From: Priapulus caudatus
Taxonomy: Eukaryota; Priapulida; Priapulimorpha; Priapulimorphida; Priapulidae
Length of the DNA: 64,000 nt
Direction: 5' to 3'
Assembly (NCBI RefSeq): GCF_000485595.1
Contig: NW_014577447.1
Coordinates: 196,465-260,464 of the forward strand
A program made the translations under genes and the position numbers. The notes below the pieces were generated by a model. That model did not search any database, was not told the origin of the DNA, and was given only the letters and a program-made list of their open reading frames with translations. Of the stretch, positions 48,201 through 60,200 are shown piece by piece; positions within the stretch are counted from its first letter, which is position 1; the number at the start of each line of letters is the position of its first letter.

Positions 48201-51200
48201 CTTTATGTCATATCCCTGACAAAACTGCCGTTACCTCTGACAGATGAAGTTTGAGTTCACTGCCACCGAGCTGGGGCAGTTGCAGAGCCGCTGGCAGTTT
48301 GTGCTGCCAGAGCGAGACATCACAGTCCCCTTCCTACTGATCGGCTCCACCAGGGAGCCGATCGTCATGTTTGACAAGTCTCACGTCAACTTCAAGTCAC
48401 TGCTCGTTGGTAAGCACTATCTAAAACTAATACTTTATATAGTATAATACAATACTGATCAGAACTTTGATTATGGTCCACCCCTGCAGGTCTATATTCT
48501 CGCTTGCTTTATCGCAAATATTTCTGCTGCTTCCTTGCAATTTCAATGTATTCCTATGTGAGTGGTCCGGTGTTACAACGAGAAAGTGGAGGTTGAAAGA
48601 AAGGACGGGGAGAGGGGAAGTACTTGACGATCAGCATAATGTTGGGTGGGTTACTGCAAACAGTGGACATTGGTAGTGGTGAGTCATCGTCATTCTATTT
48701 CAGTTAACCTGTCCCAACGCAGAGATTTTTACACTACCAGCAAAAGTTTAGCAGGTGCTGCATAGGTGTTTGTCCCGCTCTGGTGCCTTACGCTTCACGA
48801 ATTAATTAAATCGTTAATGTACGACGTTATGATGATTAAGTTCAGGCACGATCGGTCACGATATTGATGCGTAGGTCATTCTGCCACTGACGTCGTTCAG
48901 CTGTTAAACGAAGAGGATACACCGATGCTGTTCTCATTTGTCGATGCTTCGCGCTACACGCCGGGCTTCGAATCTCACGTGGACCTGGCGCCGATGATCG
49001 GCACTATACCACCTAAAGAAAAGTTCGTAGAGCTTCCCACGTACTCTTATTGCATTTAGTGAAGACTAGGCGTTTGTCGTGCCGCGAGTGAGGTAGAGGA
49101 CTCATTTAGCTACCGGGCACATATCCTTATGCTATGACTTGTTGTTCCGACAATTAGTAATTAAAGCTCTGGACTGTAGCATTAAATTATAAGAGCCTGG
49201 TGAAGACTACCATTAGTCAAAACTTATCTTTCATCAGCAATTTTTTCTCTTCATGGCATCTAATACCAAACTTGTAGAAATTACACGGAACAGTGAAATA
49301 TATCCCTGTCATGTAAAATGGTCTTAATATTATTCTTAACATGATCTTTTTCTGAAATACCACTTGCAGAACCATGGTAAAATTTCTCATATACAGTTTG
49401 TAAAGCTCTGCTCTATGAGAAAAGGTTAATCTTAAGACTAATGTTGAGACAAATTTTGTTTCTGACAACGGGCCCCTGGCCACTAATCAACACTGTCACA
49501 TGTCCGTATAATATTTTTCGCATCACATCACCTCTTCGCCACATCATGACGAGCTTGCAATGTGCGGGCCTTCAAACTACCTAAACTGGCATGAAAACGA
49601 CTGGTTCGAAGCTGTCGTTTCCTACGTGTCAGGTTAGCAGTACGTCTGACCTTTACGCCGTCGGTCGAGGGAGAGGTGAACTTCAACCTCGTGTGCAACG
49701 TCCGAATGAAGATGGCGCCACTGACGGTGAACGCGAAGGCGCGCGGATACGCACTGACGGCGGAGGTACGCTGCGAGGATTCAAGCCACAAGAAGGTGCT
49801 GCTCACCGACGCCGGGCTCAACACGATCAACTTCGGAGAGGTACTTCTACTTCCGCCAGGTGGCGCCAACTGTTGCTGATGTAGTGCATGATAATATATC
49901 AGAGAAGCAACTAGCGGGTACTCTGGTCGCCCTTTACGTATCAATTAAACTTAAAGTTGTCCTAAATCGTTCGAGCGTATTTCGGTGTGTATAGTCAGGT
50001 GAACTTAGATGCACGAGTGTACGTGTCTATATATTCACTATATAAGTCTCGCTCTCTGCCTTACATTCCTCCTGTGTTCTACAATGACAACGATGTGTCT
50101 ATATTCTCTATATAAGTCACGCTCACCGCCATAGACCTACATTCCTTCTGTGTTCTACATTGACAACAATGTGTCTATATATATTCACTACATAAGCCCC
50201 CCCCCCCCGGACATTTCTTCTGCCGTACTTCGATCGCGAGCAGCCTTCATTGCATCGCCTCGCCCGCGCGCACGCTGGCGCTCTCTCCGCGCAGCTCGAC
50301 GTGAAGGAGGCGGCCGTGAGAGCCGTCTACATCAGCAACACGGGCAAGCTGCCGCTCGACTACGAGTTTCTGCAGCCGACGCCGCACCCCAGCCTCGCCG
50401 TCGACGCGCCGATGGGCAGCGTCGCGCCGCTCGAGACGGCCGCATGCACACTCTGCTTCTGCCCGCAGGGTCGAGACACCCTGCGCGATCACAGGCTCGA
50501 TCTGAAGGTAACTGATGCGTGGCGAAAACCGGCGAAGTTGCTCGCTGCGCAGGGCCCGCTGGCAGAAACAGAATTAATCTTAACATTGGCTTTTTTCGTA
50601 GATCGATGACAGAAAGACAGAAGTTACGAGTTTTTTATACGCACTGTAGAGATCCAGTCTATGCGAAAAAGTTAATGTTAAGACTAATGTTTACACTAAT
50701 TTTGTTTCTGACAACGGGCCCCTGGTCATCCGTGACGCCTGCAGTAGGCAGTGATGGAGATTGGTGAAGCCCTATGTTGTATAGTCAGTAATAGCTATTG
50801 CCAGAGCCATGTAGCCCTGGAGACCTTGAGGCTTTCAACCACCGTGCCAAGTCCTGTGTGCTGCAGTGGCTGGGCCGAGTGTAGTGTAGTGACCCGAGAA
50901 GAAGAAGAAGAAGCAATAACTAGTTATTATTAATTATAGTGAATCTTCTCGGTACGTACACGTTTGTCTGTCGCGGTCGCAAAATATAATTCGAAATGAT
51001 TAGAGAGAACGATGGCGAAGATTATTATGGCATGTTCGATGTTTCAGTTCCACAATGGTCCGACAGTAAGAATGGTCATCAACGGCTGTGGAGCCGTACC
51101 TAAGTTAGAGAAGTCCTTTACGAAACACGACTTTGGGCCGTGTTTCCTCTACAAGCTTGGCATGCCGGCGAAGACGGCTGTGCTGAAACTTACCAACCAA

Positions 51201-54200
51201 GACACACGTGATATTGGGTGAGATGTTGATTTAATCTCAGTAATGAAGATAATGCATTGGCAATTACGCTTGCCGGGGCGATCATGTGTTCGCTTTTAAT
51301 CGAGTAGGGATACATGTGCTGTTTTCAGAAAACTGACTGTAGTTATTCTTTACAGACTAGACTGTCTGCACGTTAGCAATGGCTGGCTCGAGATGGATTT
51401 CCAAGCACAGGTTCTGCCACCAGGGGGCAGCTGTGAGGCGACCTTTACATTTTGTCCCAGACAGACGTGCAACTACCAGAGTGCTGTTCAGTTTGAAATA
51501 AACGGTCTCTCTAAGTTCACAGTTCATATAAAAGGACAGGGCGTGGTGCTGAAGGTATGAAGTAAAATTTCGTGAGTGTCAATTAAGTTTCAGTTAGGAA
51601 AATTTAAAAAAGATCTAGATGAGATATGGAAATATAATTACTATAAAAAGTTCAAATATTCATGAACCAGATTTTCAGGAACTTGGGTAAACTGGGGAAA
51701 CTATATAGGATATGTTTGATGTAAACTGTCTGATACTTACATGATCGAGTAACCAACTAATTTATCTGACATCATTTGGCAATTATCTATAGGATGTTTG
51801 AATTAATTCCTTAATCTTCTTTCTGCTAGGTTTCACCTGAATTATTTTTTATAACTTTTTGCTAGATTTGAACTGAATTGTCTTCTATCACTGTTTCCTA
51901 GGTTTATTATTTTTTCCCAACTGAATTATCTTCTATCACTGTTTCCTAGGTTTATTATTTTTTCCTAACTGAATTGTCTTCTATCACTGTTTCCTAGGTT
52001 TATTATTTTTTCCCAACTGAATTATCTTCTATTACATTCTGTTAGGTTTGAACTGAATTATTTTCTACCACTTTCTGCTAGGTTGAGGTGGTAGATGCAA
52101 GGCACAAGACGGTGCGGCTTGGATCACTGAAGATCGGACATGTCGTCAAGAAGGAGGTGTCGATTGTGAACCGCAGCGTGGCAGCCACCACCTTCCACCT
52201 CGCCCTGCAGCCGTCCCAGGCTGCCCTCGAGGACCCGCAAACCCTCGCTCTCTCCCCGCTCGCAGAGGTCACCTTGAAGCCGCGGGCCACCTGCGACGTG
52301 GAGGTCATCTTCTCTCCGAAGACAAGGATCGTTCCCTTCAGCGAGGAGGTGAGATCGGTTGTAGAATGCGTCGAATTACGAAAGAGAGCGACATTGTAAT
52401 AATAGTCGTTTTTCTTTCTTTGAGTTGGATTTTAAAAGTAAGGATTTTGGTCATCACAATTCTGTATTAATTCCATTACGAAAGCTATAGTTTCTATCTC
52501 GCCATATTGAAACCAGTCTTCAGGCAGTATGTGTGCATGAAAAATGCTTAATAAGGCATCAATAATTACACAACTTCATGATCAACAACATATACCGGAG
52601 TGCAGTTTATGTAGTGAAATTAAGCCCCTATGAATATTGTTGTTACTGGAATTGTGAGTTTATGGCCACGTATCGCTGAAATACTTTTAATTATAGGTGG
52701 CATTGGAGTCAGAGGGCGTGTACCTGCCTCTGTTCATGTTGATGGGCAGCTGTCAGGGTCTGGAGGTTGGTCTGGACACAGCTTCTGTGCCATTCGGTGC
52801 CGTCGTGCTCAACAGCCAGAGTGTGCGCACCGTCGTCATGCACAATACAGGCGACATCGGCACCAAGTACGACACACCACATATATATATATATATATAT
52901 ATATCAAGAGCTAATAAATAGGGCCCTACCTAGAGTTGGGGAACCTACAACGGGAAAACGGGAAAATAGTGCTATTTCACGGCAATATTATTCTACTTTG
53001 TATGCAGTTCTAGACTAAGTTTATCGTATTGCGTTAAGCAGCATTCTTTGCTCTCTAAAATAAGACCAACCGCTTGTCTCTACGATACCGAGATATTGGA
53101 GCGTAATCATGCCTCCCACAGGCCTCACGCCGCCTCGCATCCACAATATTCACTATATCCTTCTCGGTATGGAAACAATAATGTAACTATGGAGACAGCA
53201 AGGTCCTGCCTAGCTAGAGCCGATATGTACCAGAGTGTACAGGGTTTACATTATTTATTGTGTGTGTATATATATATATATATATATACATAATACTCCT
53301 GGGCAACCGAGCTCCATGGGTTTTATCTTTACCGTTTACGATCGATAATCAAAATGACTCATTGGAAACTGCAAAAAATCTACCCAGATCTTTAATTCTC
53401 ACATGAGTGTAAATCTAATGGCAAATTTTGACAATACCAATAAAAAGTTGAAATAGAAATAACAAATTAAGACCATTCTGACAAAGATCTTTACATAGTT
53501 ACTTTTCCTGAAGGTTTTAAATTTAATCTGATAAATCCACTTGAATTTTAATTGTCATTATAAGCTTACTGTAAGCCTAGACTAGTAGTGGGGAGACAAC
53601 CTTCTTAGCTGGCTCCCTACAACGTGCAGGCCACATTTAAGTAATGCACCATAGGTCTAACTGTTCAGCCTCCCTCGACACGCCGACAGTGTTATATCGT
53701 ATTGTCAATCACAATGTAACGAATACAAGTACAGAATTATAACGACCATCAATTTCCCCCCAATAATTCACACAGGTTGTATATTTTTAGGTATTTGTTA
53801 TTATATTATTTTGTTATTATACAGGTAAACATTAGGTTTAGCGTCGTAAATTAACTTGCAAACGCCACCGCAAGATGGCGCTACGCGGTCTATCGGCGTT
53901 TCGGGCGTATCAATGGAACATCGTCAGCACTCTCGTAGTTCTGGTACAGGGTAGCGAAGGAGCAGTGTAGGGAGGGGGAGGGGAGGGAGGAGGAAGTTTA
54001 GAGTAGTACTAGTAGGTGGAGTAGGGAGAAGCTAGTGAAGAATGAGGAGGTGGAGAAGGAGGAAGGGGAGAAGGGAGCTGGTGGAGAAGGAGGGGGAGAA
54101 GGGAGAAGCTGGTGGAGAAGGAGGAGGGGGAGAAGCTGGTGGAGAATGAGAAGGGGAGAAGGGAGAAGGTGGTGGAGAAGAGGAGGGAGAAGGGAAGAAT

Positions 54201-57200
54201 TAGGGGAGAAGGTGGTGGAGAAATGAGGAAGGGGAAAGGGAGAAGCTGGTGAGAAGGAGGAGGGGAGAAGCTGTGGGAGGAGGAAGGGGAGAAGGGAGGT
54301 GGTGAGAGGGAAGGAGGGGAGAAGCTGGTGAGAAGGAGGAAGGGGAGAAAGGATGAAGCTGGTGGAGAAGCAAGGAGGAGAGCGGAGGAGAGGAAGGGAA
54401 GAACGGAGAAGGTTAGGAGGAGGGAGAAGCTGGTGGAGATAGGAGGAAGGGGAAAAGGAGAACTGTGGAAGAAAAGGAGGAGGGGGAAGAAGCGGTGGAG
54501 AAGGGGAGAAGCTGGTGGAGAAGGAGGAGGGAGAAGGAGGGGAAAGGAAGCTGGGGAGAACGGAGGGGGAGAAGGAGGAAGGGGAGAAGTGGTGAATGAA
54601 GGAGGAGGGGAAGAAGGAGGGGGAGAAGTGGAAGAAGCTGGTGGAGAAGAGAAAGGGGATATCACAGACTCACGCCATACACTCGCTGAGCCTGAACTGA
54701 TTATTACCTAACTCTTAGATGCGTAATAGCTCTCCCTCCTCTTCTCCACCACCGTCTCTCTTCTCCCTCCTCCTTTTCAACCAGCTCTTCTCCACTTCCC
54801 ATCCTTCTCACCACCTTCTACCTTCTGCCCGCTTCCTGCATTGCTCCACCAGCTTTTCCCCGCCTCTCTTCTCCACACCCTCTCCCTTCTCCCCTTCCTC
54901 CACGGCAGCTGCCTTCTCCCCCTCCTTCTCCCCTTCCTCCTTCTCCCCTCCTCCCGACTTTCTCCTTATCACCAGGCTTCTCCCCTCCTCCTTCTCGACC
55001 AGCTTCTCGCTCTCCACTCCTCCTCCACCAGCTCGCCTGCTTCTCCCCCTCCTCTTCTCCGCCGGAGCTTCTCGCCTTCCTCCACCACCTTCTCCTTTGC
55101 CCCTTCCTCCTCCACCAGCGTTCTCCCTTCTCTACCACCTTCTCCTTCTCCCCCTCCTCCTCCACGCAGCTCCCTTCTCGGCCCCTCCTTCTCCCCTTCT
55201 CTCTCTCACCCCTCTCCTCCACCAGCTCCCTTGCTCCCCCTGCCTTCTACCCTTCTCTTCTCCACCAAGCTTCTCCCCTCCTTCTTGCTCCACCAGCTTC
55301 TCCCGCCTCCTCCACCACGCTTCTCCCTTCTCCCCTCCTCCTTCTCCGCCAGCTTCTCCCCTCCTCCTTCGGCCAAGCACCTTCTCGCTTCTCCACCCTC
55401 CTCCTTTCTCCCACCACTTCTCCCATTCTCTCCCCCCTCCTGCCCTTCTCCTCCCCGCCTCCCTTCTCCCCCTCCTCCTCACGCTCCCTTCTCGCCCCTC
55501 CTCTCGGCGCCTTCCTCCTTCGTCCACAGCTTCTCCCTCGCCTCCTTCACACACGCTCCGTTCTCCCTTGCTCCTTCTCCACCAAGCTTCTCACGCCCTC
55601 GCTCCTTCTCCAACATGCTTCTCCTCCATTCTCCCTTCCTCATTCTCACTCACCAGCTTCTCCCCTCCTCCTTTCACCCCTTTCCTCCCTTCTCCACCCT
55701 CCTCCTTCTCCACCAGCTTCTCCCTCCTCGCTTCCTCCACCAGCTTCTCCCTTCTCACTACCCTTCCTCATGTCCCAACCAGCTTCTCTCTTTCCACCTT
55801 TCTCCCTTCTCCCCCCCTCTTAACCGACGTCTCCCCTCCTGCCTTCTCCACCCACTCTCCCTTACCTTTCCACTCACGCTCTCCCCCTCCTCTTGCTCCA
55901 CCACCTTTCTCTCCCTCTCCTCACTCCGTCCCTAATCTCCTCACGCTTATCCCTTTTCCCCTTCCTCCTTCTCCACCAGCTTCTCCCCCGCCTCCTCGTT
56001 CTCCACCAGCTTCTCCCTTTTCGCGCCTTCCTCATTTGCCACCAGCTTTCTCCTCCTCCTTCTCCACCCCTATCTGTCCCTTCTCCCATTCCTTCCTTCA
56101 TCCACCAGCGCTTCACCCCTCCTCCTTCTCCACAGTCTCGCCTTCTAGCCCTTCTATTCTTCACCAGCTGTCTCCCCCCCTCTTCTCCACACCCCTTCTC
56201 CCTTTCTCCCCCTTCTCCCCTCCCTCTCTCCACCTCTCTCACGTTCTCCCCTTCCTCCTTTCCACCCTTATCCCTTCCCCTTCCTGCGCTTCTCACCAGC
56301 TTCTCCCCCTCTCGTTCTCCACCACCAGTTCTCCCTCTCCCCTTCTCATCTTCCCAACCAGCTTCTCACCCGCCCTCGGCCTTTCTCCACCAGCTTCTCC
56401 TTTCTCTCCCTTCCTCATCTCCACCACCTTCTCCCTAAATTCCTCCTTCTCCCACCTTTCTTCCCCTTTCTCCCGCCTCACTCCTCCTTCTCCACCACCT
56501 TCTCCCTTCTCACCCTTCTCATTCTCGCCACCAGCCTTCTCCCCCTCCTCCTTTTCGCACCAGCTTCTCCCCTCCCTCCTTCTGCCACCACCTTCTCCCT
56601 TCTCCCCTTCCTCATGCTTCACCAGCTTCTCCCTTCCTGCTTCTGCACCAGCTTCTCCCCTCCTTCCTCACACCACCTCACCTATTGCTTCACACTTCTG
56701 GACGTGATTTTGTACGATTAAGTAGCTTTGGCGCCGCGCCAGTGGATCTTTGTAACGTTGTGCTCTTGGCATGTAGCAACGTGCGATTTAATGAACAGCA
56801 ACTAATGATTAGTGGAACAGACACTAAATGCATTTAGTGTCTATCATTAAATCATTTAGTGTTTGACAATAATTCCATGGGCCTATGATTGGCTGAAAAC
56901 AAATAAGTTGTATCTGCTTGGCTTGATTTAAATGACTATCACTAAATAGAATATCTATGAAGACATTGAATGTCGAATCATATATGACTGTCACTAAATA
57001 CCATTTATGTCCACCTCGCTGCCCATACGCGTGCGGGATGTGCGTCATGCGTGGTGCGTGTGCGTGTGCACACCAATTCCTGCACTCCCCTCCGTACATC
57101 ATTCAATATAGCCGCCCCAACACTTACTACGAGCGGCGTGCGTCATTTTTTCCGTACGCAAATGCGCAAAGGCTTCCTCTGATAGGCTGCTTTGATTTGC

Positions 57201-60200
57201 TCTGACGTGATAAACCTTCAAAACAGAAGAACAAAACGCACCATTTGTAAAAAAAAAAAATAAAAATATTTGTTTTAGTTCATCAATCAGACGATTATAA
57301 GTAAGTTTAAAAAACACACATTTTACTCATTAATATAGATATAATAATCCACTATAATTACAATTCATTTGTGCTAACTGTGTGTTATTTTCATTCTTAA
57401 TCTTAAGTTATGAGAGGTTTGGCTCTCGTAAGACGTCTCGTAACACTTACTTACATACGTAGTAACATACGAATGACCTGTTGTAATGTTATAATACGCC
57501 AGTAGGCAAACATCCCTATGTAACAGTTACAAATGGCAAGTGTTCAGCGGTGACCCCAAACATTTTGAAATTTTGTTATTTCTTGAAAATTGAGTATTCT
57601 AAGCAAAACAATTAATACCAGGGCATTATCTAATTTTCATACGAAACTATATATAGGATTATGACTCTAACAAAACAGAATAATTCATTTGGGTTTTTTC
57701 ACGTACCAAACGTATCCGATTGGCTTTAAATTAAGTCCCACAAAAATACATGTATGTAAAAAATAAATTTAAAAAAACGGGTGACAGTTTATTGAAACTT
57801 AATCATATTGTACATACAAAACTAATTTGTCTGCTGTAAGTGATTGCTACCCTGTTTCTTAAAGAAAGTACATGAAGCATTGGTTGTAAAATGACTTTAA
57901 TTACTATGGGAAGCATATGAAATAAACACCTTTCAGATGCAAGCATGAATAATACAACCTATTCTAATGTGCGTGGTATTGTCTTGTTTGTTTTTTATCA
58001 CCTTGTTCTAATTAACATTAATTAGGTGGCAGATCGACGTTCACATTTATTAGAGAACTGAAGGAGCCCAATTTCCGTATGGACAGATGTTTGCTGAAAT
58101 AGTAATCCATGGAATATTGAAAGATATATTGACAACTGTTCGCGAAATAATACGTTTTTTGAAACACTGTAGGCCTAACATGTACATTGGTCTACATTAA
58201 TTACATCAGTTGGATGAAATAATTTTGTATGAAAAGATCACTATATTAGTTTTGAAGGCGTATTAATGTCACGCAACATTATATGAATTATGTTTCACTT
58301 GAATTAATGATAGAGCGGTAAAAAAATAATGATTCAGTTTAATCGAATCACATATGAATAGGGTTACATTGTTGTTGGGTTACATTATTGTATCTATCTT
58401 TACTCTAGCTCTAGTACTATAGCGCCGCGGAGCTATCTTTACTGCTGCACGACAGAGCGAAGGGCTACTCGCTACAAGTACGTATACGCATACGCTATGT
58501 AGTAAGGTGTACCGAGACGTTCTTACGAGAGCCAAACGCTCTCATAACTTAAGATTAAGATGAAAATAACCAGTTTACACAAAGATATGTAATATAGTGA
58601 TATATTTCTATATTAATGGAGTTAAAATGCTGTGTTTTAAACCTTACTTATAATCTGCCTGATAAATGAAACTAAACACATATTTACAATGGCGTTTGTT
58701 CTCATTGTTTTGAAGGTTTGTCGCGTCATAGCAAATGCAAAGCAGCCAATCAGAGGAACCCTTTGCGCATTGTGCGGACGGAAAAAATAGAGACGCGGCG
58801 CGCGTAGATATATACAGCGCGATTATATACAGCGTCAAGCGAGCGCGTACAAACGCGTGCAGCGCGTGCGCGTGCTTGCGGCGGCATTTCATTGATGTAC
58901 AGGGGGCTGGGTTTGGCAGCATGTTCCCTTCTCCCTCTTACTCCTTCTCCACCAGCTTCCCTCTCCCGTTCCTTCTTCGCCACAGCTCTCCGCCCTCCTC
59001 CTTCTCCATCCACTTCTCCCTTCTCCCCCTCCTCATCACCCAGCCTCCCATTTTCTCTCACTCCTTCTCCTCTTCCTCGCTTCCTCCACGCAGCTTCTCC
59101 CCCTCCTCCTTCGTCCTACCAGCTTCTGCCCCTGCCTTCACCGCCTTCTCCGCTTCTCCCCCTTCCTCCTCCCAACAGCTTCTCCCTTTCTCTACCCTTC
59201 TCCCTTCTCCTTCCTCATTCTCACCAGCTTCTCCCTCCTCCTTCTCCACCAGCTTCATCGCCTTCTCCCCTTCTCCTTCTGCACACAGCCTTTTTCTCCT
59301 GCCCTTCTGCCCCCCTCCTCCTCCACCAGCTCCGCTTTTCTCTCCTCTTCTTCCCTCCTCTCTTCTCCATTCAGCTTCCCCGCTCCTCCTTCCTCCACCA
59401 GCCTCTCCACCCTCCAACACCACTGTCTCCTCATTCTCCCCTTCCTCACTCCACCAGCTTCTCCTTTCTGCCACAGCTTCTCCCTCTACTTCCTCTCCAC
59501 CAGCTTCTCCCCCTCCTCACCACCTTCTCCCTTCTCCCCTTCTGCCTCCACCAGCTTCTCCCTTTCTCCACGCAGTTCTCCCTTCTCCCTTTCTCATCCT
59601 CCCACAGCTTCTCCCCTCCTTCTCCATCAGCTTCTCCCCTCCTCCTTCTCACCAGCTTCTCCCGTTCTCCCCTTCCTTCTTCTCTACCAGCTTCTCCCCT
59701 CTCCCTTCCTTCATTCTCCACCAGCTTTCTCCTGCTCCTGCTTCTGCCACCACCTTCTCCCTTTCTCCCCCTTCCTCAATTGCTCACAGCAGCTTTTCCC
59801 CCGTGCTCCTTCTCCACCAGCTTCTCCTTTCCCCCTCCTTCTCCCTAGCTCCCTTATCTGCCCTTAATCTTCCCTCCTCATTCTTCACTAGCTTCTCCCT
59901 ACTCCACCTACTAGTACTACTCTAAACTTCCTCCTCCCTCCCCTCCCCCTCCCTACACTGCTCCTTCGCTACCCTGTACCAGAACTACGAGAGTGCTGAC
60001 GATGTTCCCGAAACGCCGATAGACCGCGTAGCGCCATCTGGCGGTGGCGTTTGCAAGTTAATTTACGACGCTAAACCTAATGTTTACCAATGTTACATTA
60101 TGCCATTGAGGTTATAATAACAAATACCTTAAAATATACAACCCGTGTGAATTACTGGGGGGAAATTTATGGTCGTTATAATTCTGTACTTGTACAAGAA

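Larger units (their letters stand above)
53724..60194. mobile_element. 6.5-kb foldback (long terminal inverted repeat) element in a HYDIN intron
   Basis: The left arm starts tacaagtacagaattataa and the right arm ends ttataattctgtacttgta. About 250 bp of unique sequence then runs inward in inverted orientation on both sides (shared marks: cgtcgtaaattaacttgcaaac, gatagaccgcgtagcgccat on the right). Each arm then becomes a long purine (left, to 54,655) or pyrimidine (right, from 58,920) tract of ggagaa/ttctcc units. The interior has a further pyrimidine tract (54,730-56,690) and a smaller inverted pair (about 57,095-57,450 and 58,515-58,800) around an AT-rich core. No transposase frame is visible, and no clear target duplication. 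Confidence 0.75.

Noticed and set aside
54719-56707. 662-codon open frame, plus similar long frames at 54,841-55,935 and 58,735-59,925
   Set aside because: They encode only Ser, Pro, Leu, Phe and a few others because the DNA is a pyrimidine repeat lacking stop trinucleotides; both strands and several frames are open.
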